A DNA stretch of 64,000 nt from Hymenolepis diminuta. Taxonomy: Eukaryota > Platyhelminthes > Cestoda > Cyclophyllidea > Hymenolepididae. The position numbers were made by a program, and so were the translations under genes. The notes under the pieces are model-generated. The model was not told the origin of the DNA. It worked only from the letters and a program-made list of their open reading frames with translations, and did not search any database. Numbering within the stretch: position 1 is the stretch's first letter; the number at the start of each line of letters is the position of its first letter. The stretch is from positions 2,137,927-2,201,926 of the forward strand of contig CAADRB010000006.1 in the NCBI GenBank assembly GCA_900708905.1. Direction: 5' to 3'. Below, piece after piece: positions 11,211-21,665 of the stretch.

Positions 11211-13952
11211 ATGGCTGCTATATTCACTAAAGTAGCACAAGTTGGTTTGAAAACAGGCGGAAAATTTGCAACTAAAGCCGTTGCTAAAGGCGGCGCCAAA
11301 AAGTTTGGAAAAGTGGCTGGAAAGAAGGGCATTAAGAGTCTTGGCAAACAAGGTGGCATGAAGAAAGTTCTTAAATCTGAAGTCAAAAATGCCCTACTGA
11401 ATAAAGATATTGGCGAACATGGTGGAGGCGGAGCAATAATTGGCGGAAGCGGGTCAAGAAAACGAGCCCGAATGGCATCACTTTCAACTTCACCCAAAAG
11501 GCAAAGAAAACAAGTGCGAATTAAGTCGCCAAGTCCGGACAAGAAGAAACGATCCAAATCTGCAGATAATAAGCCTAGTAGGTCGAAAAGTAAAGGTAGA
11601 AGCAAAAGCGCCGAAATGAGAAAGGGGAAAAAACAGGAGGACGAAAAACATAGGGATAAAGGTAAAAAGAGAAACTTGCTTAGTGGTGCACCGTTAATGG
11701 CTGGTGGTTTTGGCGGCACTTTTGTCGAACGAAATGAAGATGAGAAAACTTCGGACAGAAACAAAAAGAACAAAAAGAAAAAGAAAGAGAAATCAGGGAA
11801 AATACAGGAAGATTCTGACGAGAGTAATGATAGTGACGAAGAGGAAGTCGAAATAAAAAAAGTCGATAAGAAAAAGACAAAGAAAGGAATGCACGCTGAT
11901 TCTGATTCCGAAGAGGAAGTTAAGATCCCAAAGAAAATGAAGACGAAATCAAAGAAGTCTACCAGTGTTAAAGAAGAAATAAGCAGGAGTGAGGATGATG
12001 GTCATGCCTCGAAAGATAAGAAGAAAAAGAAAGATAAAGGTAAGAAATCAAAAGCAAAAGATGACCGCAAATCCAAAGATAAGAAAAGCAAAGGAAAATC
12101 CAAGAAACCGAAAAAAAAGGAGCCAGAAAGTGAAGATGAACGGGTGAAGGAGAATGAAAAACATAGGGAAAGTTCAATCAAAAAGGAAGTTAATCCTAGT
12201 GAAGGTGATGAATCGGGTGATGACGGAATGGAAGAAAGAAAAGGTGAAAAAACTCTCAAAATAATGCCTCAAGAGAGCGATGAAACCTATTCGGATGATG
12301 ACCAAGATGCAAAGAAGCTTCATAAAGAAAAAGTGATGAAAGATAGAGACCTAAATGATAGAAAAGCCAAGAAATCAAATAAAAGAGGCAGTGAAATGAA
12401 GGAAGAAGAAAATGAGAGAATTAAACGTGACGACAAGCACCAACGAAAATCTGAAAATGTTAAGCGAGGAGATAATGAACTCATAGTCGAAGAAGGTGGT
12501 TACAAAAGAAGAGGTTCCCATGACAACTCAGAAGAAGCAAGCGATACCGTTGACTCGAATAGATCAAACAAGGAAGAAAGGAAGAAAGGCAAAGAAAAAG
12601 ATGATGACAGAAAGGAAAAGAGGAGTAGAAATGATAGGAAAAACGAAAAAGGCAAAGACGATAAGAAAGATAAGAATCAAGGCAAGGATCGACGTAAAAG
12701 AGATGAAGATTCTGGTGAGGAACTTCACAAAAGGGAAAAGAAAGATAAAAAGGATGAAAAGAGAAGATCCAAAAAAAGTGATGAAAATAATTCTTCTGAT
12801 TCAGAATCAAAAAGAAGTCCGAGTAAAAGAAGGAGGTCATCCATGTTTGGAAGGAGAAGCAAAAAGAAGGATTTAAGTGCAATTTCTGATAGTGAAGATG
12901 GTGAAATCTGTTTCAAAATACGTGATGGCCGCTTCAAAAGTGGAAGCTCCAAAGATGCTGATGAATCCGGCTGCTGTAACCTAATTGACATTCCCAATGG
13001 ACAAATTTCAAAAGCGGAGCTTTGCAGATTAATAAATGAATTTTCAACTGACTCTGGCAATGTGAATGTTGAGAAGCTAACACGATCCCTAACTACACGC
13101 GCCAACCTAACTCCGAAGACTGTTCCGAGAATCACTGTTACACCTCCTATAATATATCCTTCACCACAACTTACTAAAGAAGAGATAAAGGCAGAAGAGA
13201 AATGTGCTAAACTTAGAGAGAAAGTCCAGAAAGCAAGACTTAAGAGAGAAGCAAGGGCGATGTCGCCTAAGAAAGGTCTCATGCAGAGATTTAAAAATCA
13301 TGATGTGAGTTCAGATACGTCAACTCAAATCACTTTAACTCCCTGTGGTTCCCCTGAATATGTGTGTCAAAAATTTCAGGGTGGTTCGACTGTTGGACAA
13401 CCTCCTACTGGTAGACAACCATACCCCGTTGGACAAACGACCGTAATGGATCAGCCTTCTCAACCGACCATAAGTGAATATGAGCGAGAAAAGAAAGCTG
13501 GAGATGATGATGAATGGTTGAGAGCTTTTGAAATGGTTGTGAAATATGACAATGCGAAAGATATTCGAGCGACTCAATTGAAACAAGAGGAGATGAAGCT
13601 AGAATCCAAGTATCTTAAGCAGGGACAAGCAAAACACTTTAAACGTAGCAAAACACTTGACATCAATGGAAGGGGGTGGGCAAATGGATTTGGAGGATAT
13701 ATTGATGTGGACAAGAACCCCAATCGAACTAAATTGGATCACCTCTACGACTTAATTTACGCCTTAAGGGGAGCCCCAAGAATGCGTCCTGCTAAGAGTA
13801 TTAATCAGGAGTCCAACGATACAACAGCGGCTCCACAAGTGATTCCTGTATATGTACCGTGGGAATTGCCTCAATGTGATCCCTATGGATCTTATTACCC
13901 AGCGGATGAAAGTGGTTATGAAAATCAGGGGTATTATCAACAAAGTCAATGA
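11211..13952 (+). CDS. Intronless Lys/Glu/Ser-rich orphan protein, 913 codons
   Basis: One uninterrupted frame of 913 codons in an AT-rich region where chance frames are short. The N-terminus (1-75) is a Gly/Lys/Ala repeat-like basic stretch (GGKFATKAVAKGGAKKFG, GKVAGKKGIKSLGKQGG). Residues about 95-140 have SR/SK-type runs (RSKSKGRSKSAE). Residues about 150-555 are a long KEKE-type charged region with many acidic-serine clusters (DSDSEEE) that resemble casein kinase 2 sites. From about 556 the composition becomes normal (EDGEICFKIRDGRFKSG), with a helical Lys/Arg/Glu segment near 660-690 and a Trp-containing block near 765 (DDEWLRAFEMVVKYDNA). The tail is Tyr/Gln-rich. The basic runs could act as nuclear localisation signals. 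No known domain was recognised, so no function is proposed. The mixed composition argues that this is a real protein, not noise. Confidence 0.85.
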   Translation: MAAIFTKVAQVGLKTGGKFATKAVAKGGAKKFGKVAGKKGIKSLGKQGGMKKVLKSEVKNALLNKDIGEHGGGGAIIGGSGSRKRARMASLSTSPKRQRKQVRIKSPSPDKKKRSKSADNKPSRSKSKGRSKSAEMRKGKKQEDEKHRDKGKKRNLLSGAPLMAGGFGGTFVERNEDEKTSDRNKKNKKKKKEKSGKIQEDSDESNDSDEEEVEIKKVDKKKTKKGMHADSDSEEEVKIPKKMKTKSKKSTSVKEEISRSEDDGHASKDKKKKKDKGKKSKAKDDRKSKDKKSKGKSKKPKKKEPESEDERVKENEKHRESSIKKEVNPSEGDESGDDGMEERKGEKTLKIMPQESDETYSDDDQDAKKLHKEKVMKDRDLNDRKAKKSNKRGSEMKEEENERIKRDDKHQRKSENVKRGDNELIVEEGGYKRRGSHDNSEEASDTVDSNRSNKEERKKGKEKDDDRKEKRSRNDRKNEKGKDDKKDKNQGKDRRKRDEDSGEELHKREKKDKKDEKRRSKKSDENNSSDSESKRSPSKRRRSSMFGRRSKKKDLSAISDSEDGEICFKIRDGRFKSGSSKDADESGCCNLIDIPNGQISKAELCRLINEFSTDSGNVNVEKLTRSLTTRANLTPKTVPRITVTPPIIYPSPQLTKEEIKAEEKCAKLREKVQKARLKREARAMSPKKGLMQRFKNHDVSSDTSTQITLTPCGSPEYVCQKFQGGSTVGQPPTGRQPYPVGQTTVMDQPSQPTISEYEREKKAGDDDEWLRAFEMVVKYDNAKDIRATQLKQEEMKLESKYLKQGQAKHFKRSKTLDINGRGWANGFGGYIDVDKNPNRTKLDHLYDLIYALRGAPRMRPAKSINQESNDTTAAPQVIPVYVPWELPQCDPYGSYYPADESGYENQGYYQQSQ

Positions 13953-13963
13953 TACTTTGGGAT

Positions 13964-13969
13964 AATAAA
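13964..13969 (+). terminator. AATAAA poly(A) signal of the orphan gene
   Basis: A canonical hexamer 12 nt after the stop codon at 13952, followed by T-rich sequence. Confidence 0.6.
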
Positions 13970-16398
13970 TTGTTTTCTTGATTTATAATATTAATTTTTA
14001 TCAAGATAAATGCTATTTATATTTCTTTGCTTTTAAATGTCTTTATTAAATCTGTTTTATGATAGAGTGCTATAGCATAACCTTGTTTATGTTTAGAGTA
14101 GCTTAATGTCGGAACAATCTGACAAAATCCAATCACCTCAGTGAAAGTGATAGAATAGTAAACAGGGTAAGTAAAACAGTGGGCGAAAAAAAGGGAGGAA
14201 CTCAAAGATGTAACCTAAAAATGGGCTATATAAATATATGGCTGTCAAAGGTGTCCAAATGAAGTTGGATACCAAGAAAAAGCAGACATGGAGAGACTCA
14301 GATGTAGCACTTGCCATTATTAAGGAGTAAGTGAAGTCATATTTGGCGATAATAATGACTCAGTTTACTGTTTAAAAAAAATAAAATTGCAAGCGTGATT
14401 GCAAACTAAAAAAATATTTGTCATTTGTAAATGAATTTTAAGGCCACTCAAGGGTCATAGATTTTTCTTAGGTGGCTAAAGACCTAGAAATACGTTTTGT
14501 TTAATTCGATTCAATTACAGCATTTATTAAGCTCCATATATATCTACACATCTTCACGGGATAGGTTTCTCGCAGTAAATGAAATGTATTTGCAATAACA
14601 GTGAAAGATCTATCGGGGCCACATCGATCGAACAGATGGAATAAGTCAAGTCACTCATGTCGTCAGATCATTTCGGGGGTGGCAGACAAGCCACTCCAAT
14701 TTATTAATTAGTAAATTAGGTCTATAAACAAAACCTTTCTTCGTTAGACGTCAGCCATGTCTCGTTGTCGGTGTCTTGACGTGATGATCGACATCTGTTT
14801 TGATATCTATGTGCAAACACGCAAACACACAGCTGGACCACCTGTGGACGCTATAGTGGAGACTTTATCGCCAGTTAATCATTTCTAATCCCCAGGTGTT
14901 GATAAAAATCATCTTTCCTCTCCTCTTTTTATCCATTAGAAAACAATTTAAAAGATCACCATTTTGCACAGCTTCATGGGCTTCATTAAGCTTAAGGTAA
15001 ATTACCCATTTTAATGATAAAATGCATTTCTAATGAATGTTTTTCCAGGTCAATGGCTTTATCATGATTGTCACTTGAGGGGATACAATTTCACATAAAA
15101 CATTTATTAGTAGAAGAAATTTTGTGATTCCAGTAGAAATTTAAAATTTAAGTGGAGGGAAATTTGGGACCGAATATTAACGCGCTTTTGACCAGTTTTC
15201 GACTAAATCAAACCCGGATTAAGTATGCACTGCTCTTCGTCTGCATTACTAGAACTGATTGATGTTTGCTAGGTTTTACATGTCACATAACCATTCATTT
15301 CAGATTTAGTTGCGATTTGCATTCTAATAATTACATAGTGTACATTATCAGTCTTGTGGCGGTAGAAATTGTATTTTCAGTACGATATGAAAATTCCGTA
15401 GTATAAGAAGTGGAAGATACCTATGTTTATGCTATAAAGTTTCATTTTATAAATTTTTTGTTTCAAACACGGAGAATAATTTCGAGCCTCAGGCCTCTCG
15501 CTAAGTATCACAGTTACTATTTACAAGTTCGCATATTGCATAAATTACATTTTTACCAATTTTCGATGACAAAAATTCGGTTATTTCTGCTACAATAATG
15601 AGCTAAGCAAATAGAAATCGTGTTATGCGACAACTGTTTAATTAGGCAATTATAAGTATGGATAGGGTTCTGGTATAGTGTCAATTTTTTTTAAAAACCC
15701 ATGCATTTAATAGAGATAGAATATAATTTCCTAGGTTTTTTAAACGGAATTTATGAACTCTTCCCGTTTTTTAAATATAGTGTCTGCACTCCGATTTAAT
15801 TCCTAACATTATCATATTTGCTTTTATATAAATAAATTGAAAAAAAATATAAAGTTCTCAACAGGGCAATTTATTTTAAAAATTTTACAACTCAACAATC
15901 CTAATGAGATGTTAAGCTTTAAATTCTAAATTATGGTCAAGTGAAGTTGAGCATTAACATCATCAGTCCATCGTGCTTTCTCATAAGTGCTAGTTGTGCC
16001 TATGAATTCGTGGGTTTTGTACTAAAAGCGTCTTGGAATGATCGTAAGTATAAGGGGGGATACATAATGGTTTAATCTATTATCTTATTTGATTAATCCG
16101 AGATGTTCGTTATTAGTCATTATTTCAGCCTTTTTATATACCGAACGTTCTAGATAATTCTTGTTAAGTGTCTGCCTTTATTTCCGATGTTATATTTGTA
16201 TATTTCTCTGTTAAGATAAAATTTATGGCATTTTCTCTGTTATTTTCATTTGGAGTTGATTACCACAGCCTTCTTATCGCTGAAGCATTTCAATTTACTT
16301 TATCATACGTTCTTCCTCCATTAATTGAATCGTAAATATGGTTTCCAATTGTTAAATTGCAGTAAATATGTGATTATGGTATTTATTTTGTTCTACAG
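13970..16398. other. Intergenic region before TMEM11
   Basis: AT-rich, with no coding sequence recognised. It ends in a pyrimidine-rich acceptor (ttgttctacag, ending at 16398) that precedes the TMEM11 start. Confidence 0.5.
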
Positions 16399-16401
16399 GA
16401 A
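16388..16401 (+). promoter_or_regulatory. Splice acceptor 3 nt before the TMEM11 ATG
   Basis: The sequence tttgttctacag|gaa|ATG puts a strong acceptor almost on the start codon. It could receive a spliced leader or a 5' UTR exon. No upstream exon that would extend the TMEM11 protein was found. Confidence 0.55.
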
Positions 16402-19176
16402 ATGATGGATGGCAAGAAAACTTTCGCCGTTATTCGTGCTGTCTATGAGCATCGGTTTTCTCCTGAAGATTTTGTCCGCGAGTTGGATTTTGTTTTGGAA
16501 AAAAATGTCAACGTTGTGATAATTGAACCAGACGATTTGGGTGAAGTCACTTGGCGATGGATTCACACAGGCAACTGGCTTCACAAAACTGCTGTTCTCT
16601 CAGGTTTGTCCCAACTTTTGTACTTGAAATCATCAGTTTCTTGAAAATAATTTACTTGATTTTTGTTCATATTCTTCTCTCGGAAAATATCATTTAATGT
16701 ATTTAATGAAAACAATTTTTTAACGTGTGTAAAGAACATTTCTTCAAATTATACTTTGTCATCTTTCTTTGATCGCATACAATGGCTAATTTTTCAAATA
16801 TCCATGAATATAAACGGTGTTTGATGTTAGAAACTTGTGGTTTTGGCAAGCCTTACACTAATTTATGGGTGACATTTAATTCGATTCAATGTCTATCATC
16901 TTTGATTTCCTTTTTTAACGACGCTGATTGACTCGTTAGAAAATAGCATATGTTGAGAATAATCATCGAATGATATTTTTCATTTGCACGCTCCAGCATG
17001 TGTTTATAGGAAGTTTAAAATCTTGATAATTATTGTCTAGCATTTGATATTACCTATGACAGTGCTAAAGCTTACAAATACTTATCATGAGGAAGCATCT
17101 AAACGCAGATATCAATAATGTAGTTTAATAAGGGGCAAAAGAAATGGAGAGAAGGGTTGTATATAAGTAGGGGCTTACTTTAGTTGAGTTTATGGGTGGC
17201 GTCATGATGTATAAGTTTAAATTTCAAGACTGATTCTTATGTTCGTGAGTGAATTCATGTCCACGACGTCTGGTGCTTATTGTCCAGTTAATCGTATTGA
17301 ATATTTGTCTTTTTATTAATCAGGAGCAGCTAGGTAACACTAATTAACGAATTTTGCCATGGATGTCTTAAATTTCAAAAGCTATTTTCTCCTTATTCAC
17401 TTCTGCTTATCCGCCAATTCCAGAGTTTTGTTCTTACCATCTTATACTTCTCTCAAATCACTCAGTTGGGATATTTTATTTCCAGGATTTCCCTTTTTAC
17501 TTACAGTGCCTAGCTTAAATCTATTCAAAATGACTTTCTGTTCATTATATCCTGTTCAGAACTTTAGTTTTCTTAATTTAAATCGAGGGATTTAATAAAT
17601 TTATCGCCAATACGACATTCGATCTGCCATGAGATGATCCATTAATCTGTACTCTAGGTAATTACCTAACGCCATCTTTTTTCTTAATCCAACTTCTTAT
17701 TGTTCCTAACTTATGATTTCTTGTTAAGAGGTCTATTTGATTATTTTGGATTATTATAATTAATTTATCTGCAAGTTCATCGCTTTAGAAAACCCTAAAT
17801 CCATAATAGAACTTTTGGCAAAATATGCACATTTCCAAATATAAAACGAATAGATCGTGCACCATCTACGATAATCCGCTACCTTTATTGTAGTAAAGAG
17901 TCGTGTTGCATCCGGTTTAGTTGGAATTGTTATGTAAATACATCTCTTAACTTCGAAGGTGGATCATTCTGTTTACTTGATGCTAATCAACAAAGTGAAT
18001 CTTAATTTGACCGACTTTTAATCATAATACCTGAAATAAATCCTCATGTAGTGTAATTTCCTAGAGTAATTCTCATTCCTCTGTATTAAAATCGATTTGA
18101 CATTTCAGATGACGTTCATAATCCTCTGATTAAAAGATAATCACTTGTTGAAGTAATAACAAATAGCTTGCAGTTAGCAACAGCAGACGACAGTTTCAAA
18201 GGTAGAACACAAAGAGTTGTGCAGGCCAAAGTGTATTGAATAAACCACGATGGGGTTCGAGAGTAAGGAAGAGAGATGAGAAAGAAGCGCACGAGCCAGT
18301 AAATGACGAGCGTGTGTTTAAAAGGGGCCTTATATGGTTTCATAGAGAATAATTGGCATAAGCAGGTGAAGTGATTCCAGACATTGCTAATCGGGGAAGC
18401 TGAACTCTAGCAACTCATTCAAAGACCACTTAATTGGCTTATCCTGTTAAAATAAACTACTTGAGGACACGCGATGCTTCTCTACCGGCAACCCGAGGTC
18501 ATCGCAAGATTAAACACCTCAGGTACCACGGTGGGTTTGGTAGTAGTCTTGAAATTGCAGTAGGGTTAAGCACTTCAAGCGCCACTGTGAGGTCGATCTA
18601 ATTAGACCCCACCCTTTTAAGTTCCGATTGGCAAAATAGATCGTCTCTAAGTCAAATATATTCTCTTTTCCAGGTCTAGCAGCCATCGGTGGGACATTTC
18701 TGACTCTTCTACTCCGACACTCATCAGAGACTATCGTCAGGAATTCCCTTATAGACATGTCTCGTAGTCTCCTTCCCAGTGTCGTGTTGGGTCTGGTATC
18801 CGCGACCTCAGCCGGTCTCTACGCCCTCTTTTGGCAATGTGACCCCTGTTCCAAGTACCAGGTGGCTCGTTCCTTGTCCGCACTCCCTGCTTGTGTTGTC
18901 GCGGCCGCTTCTGGTTCTCCTAGCAACAGTTCCAACTCCACGCCGACTCTAGGGGAGGATGAGGACATATCTCCCAGTTCCTCACCTAGCAGACATCGAA
19001 ATAGGCACCAGAATAGTCGAAATCCCTATCCAAGTACAGTGGAAGCCTGTACCACCAGTGGAGGAAGTCCTGTGGTGTTGATTAGAAGGGATGACTTCTA
19101 TCGAAAGGTTCTTCATAATTCGGTATCTGTTGGTGCTGTACTCTGTGTTGGATTGGCGGTCTATCGGTTGCGTTAA
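16402..19176 (+). CDS. TMEM11: Transmembrane protein 11, mitochondrial (TMEM11/PMI)
   Basis: Two exons, 16402-16603 and 18674-19176, joined in phase 1, give 234 residues (human protein 192). Known role: an inner mitochondrial membrane protein needed for cristae shape, associated with the MICOS machinery. The sequence shows the family core in order: an N-terminal 'VIRAVYEHRFSPEDF' block, VVIIEPDDLGEVTWRWIHTG, NWLHKTAVLSG, two hydrophobic membrane segments (around LAAIGGTFLTLLL and LLPSVVLGLVSATSAGLYAL), WQCDPCSKYQV, and the C-terminal TIP-like VVLIRRDDFYRKVLHNSV followed by a hydrophobic stretch. The extra length is a Ser/Asn/Arg-rich insert of about 50 residues between CSKYQV and the C-terminal block. 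The start is the first of two ATGs, 3 nt after an acceptor, as for a trans-spliced leader or a 5' UTR intron. Convergent with DPH5. Confidence 0.93.
16604..18673 (+). other. TMEM11 intron
   Basis: A 2.07-kb intron with GT (gtttgt) and AG (ttttccag) ends. It contains no recognised coding sequence. Confidence 0.85.
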
Positions 19177-20535
19177 GTTGAATTGTGTGCCCCCTTTTCA
19201 TCATTTTAATCGAATTTGTACAAATCGCCGTTCGAGTTATGCTCAAAGTTTTGTAGAAATGATAATCGTAGTAGTAGATGAATGTCATTATTTCGCCCTT
19301 GTCTTGCATCATGTTTCAATTTCGTGTCCCAATCTCTTCCTCCTTATTCTAGATGCTTAGTTGTAACTGGTGTTTCTCCCATTTTTCTTGAATAACATTT
19401 TCATTCATTGCATTTTGATGGTTATGTAAATCGGGCATCATTGTGTGCGCGGTTAATGTGTTGTATCAGTATCGAATCATATGAGACACAGCTACTTGAG
19501 TATGACTGACTTCCCTCTGTCATCAAATATGACTATGGACTTGCCTATCCTAAGAGGTCCAATTGACACATTGTAATACAGTGTGTTCAGTAAAAACCTG
19601 TTTTCCATGGGATCTTCTGGAACTTTGTAGGCAGTTTCCAACGGGCTACACATAGGATCAATCAAATTAATATTAATCGGTCAAGTCAATCCTACTATTT
19701 AAGGCCCTTGTTTCTGAGGGATATATAGGAAGGAAAGTTATCCTAATCTTCTAAGAACGTGTTCCATTATTAAAATAGTGCGCCTACTAAAAGGAACGAT
19801 AACCATAATTAATTGTTACCAATCTTACATAAGATGAGAGTAGTTATGATTCCAATGAGCGGTAAAATAAGACTAAGTAGTAATGTTACTAATGACAAAA
19901 ACTCTAATTGTGGGGAAGCGCATAAAAATCGGGAAGAGTAAGATAGTTGAATGTGGGTTCTGGGGGAGTATTGGACAGACTCAGAGCGTCAAGTCACGAC
20001 ATCGCAGGGTCTTCGATCGAATTTTTGGTTTTTTTCCATTTGTCTACTTTTACTTCAATGGCTATGCCTTCACTGCACTAAATCCTAATGTCTCAGGATC
20101 CATAGCATTATAGAGAAGCTGAATGTATTGAGGTGGCTATACCACCTCTGTAGTATTTTTCCCTTTAAACATTGAAACTAATTAAAACTATGAAGGGTTA
20201 GAAAATGCAGAGATGGAAATCAGACCCAACTTAGAAGAATGTAACTCAACACATAAAACGAAGAAAAATTACAACTGGACCTAAAGTTGGATGAGGTAAA
20301 TACAACTTTTCAGAGGCATTGGTGTATAATCGCAGCAGAAGACCAAAAAATCTTCCAAATTGCTAACAAAATATCAATGCACTCAAGAGAACAAACAAGT
20401 GATAAGACTGCTGGTGACTCGAAAAGTCGATGCAGATATTAGTTCTATTACTTTAATCATATGTCACTTTAGCAATATGCACTTCTAGTTAATAACAACA
20501 ATACGCAATAAATCACATTTATATTTATATATGTT
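19177..20535. other. Convergent 3' flank of TMEM11 and DPH5
   Basis: Non-coding. ATTAAA on the plus strand at 19769-19774 and ATTAAA on the minus strand at 20452-20457 are candidate poly(A) signals for TMEM11 and DPH5 respectively. The second is 79 nt past the DPH5 stop. Confidence 0.5.
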
Positions 20536-21665
20536 CTATCGACAACGTTGCTTCTTTGTCAGTGTAACTATATCCTCATGCCTGTTAAACATAGCTTCAA
20601 CTCTTTCATGAAACGAGCTTCCTTCCTTTTCTGGCGGGAGAAGAATAGGCAGAGATGTTTCATCATAATTCGTCTTCAAATCTTCTGATCCATCTCCTAT
20701 AAGGAGTCGAGAAGTCAAAAATTCCCTTTCCATTGGATGTAGTTCGCTGGGAATTATCATACAATGCATAGGACCTCCCAAAGCTTTAGAGAATTCCGAA
20801 GAATCGCTGATTTCACAAGATGCCGAAGATTCAAGAATTCGAAGAGTTGTGACAACAATTGATTGAGTTGGGGTGCCAACACGAGCTAAGCAGACAACGA
20901 GACAGTCTGGATCAAGATAGGCTTCTGGCTCGCGTTCTCGCAACTCTTCCAACTCAGATTCATCATATTCTGAGACTCGCTGACGAATACGCCTGGCTGT
21001 TTCTAGGATCTGATAACCAGCTTCAGGGCAGACCATAAATCTCGGAGGCTCGTAGATGTCTCTATCATGCAGAAGAGCTTCCACTGTTTTCTCTTTCATC
21101 TACAAGGATCACTTACAAAACCATAAAAGAGTTACTCTTATGTCAAGAAGGCATAATGTATGAAGGCATCTCACAAAATTCGCAACAATTTTCGGATAAA
21201 AGCTCTCAGGGTGGAAGTATTCGTTCCAAAGGGGGATAGACACTGTCTCACCCATTCTGTAGAGTTGTAATCCACAACAGGCAACTGCAGTCATAATTCC
21301 AGTATTGTGGATTACTTTATATGGAATTTTCTGCTTTATTGCACGAATGATTAAATCTGTGGAGGTTTATTAAAGTAAACCAAATTACCAGAGTGGGTAG
21401 TGGCACAGAGTGGATCTCCGACAACCAGGAATGCAACATTACTGGTTTTAGATAAAGAAATTATTGAATTGTTCTCGTTCTCTGTGAACTCACGATCGGC
21501 ATTTTCAACTTGTTTGCCACAAAACTCAGAAATTCTCTCTATGCCGTGAGTAAGAACGGAAGTATAGGCATCGATAAATATATGGTCACATTTTTTAATT
21601 GCATTAAGACCAGATACTGATATATCCTCGATCGTTGATAATCCCAACCCAATGAGGAAAAGCAT
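20536..21665 (-). CDS. DPH5: Diphthine methyl ester synthase (DPH5)
   Basis: Exons 21665-21389, 21356-21136 and 21099-20536 give 353 residues (human 285). Known role: the SAM-dependent methyltransferase that methylates the modified histidine of elongation factor 2 during diphthamide synthesis in the cytosol. Family blocks appear in order: N-terminal MLFLIGLGLSTIEDI, AYTSVLT, ADREFTE, the SAM-site block VVGDPLCATTHSD (usually VVGDPFGATTHSD), the IPYKVIHN-type block with GIMTAVACCGLQLYRMGETV, HTLCLLDIR, and YEPPRFM followed by a C-terminal LARVGTPTQSI block. THSD is restored only by splicing the 32-nt intron, which supports that join. The second intron is 36 nt. The extra length lies in Glu-rich insertions in the last exon (ESELEELREREPEAY). 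A possible acceptor (ctatccttag) lies upstream of the ATG. The FG to LC change in the SAM block is unusual and deserves a look. Confidence 0.95.
21357..21388 (-). other. 32-nt intron of DPH5
   Basis: Starts GTAATT and ends CCACAG. Removing it restores the conserved THSD sequence across the join in phase 1. Confidence 0.88.

Noticed and set aside
12002..13282. Long minus-strand frames opposite the orphan gene (Ser/Phe/Leu-rich)
   Set aside because: They are mirror readings of the Lys/Glu-rich codons (AAG/GAA read as CTT/TTC) and have no splice or start context.
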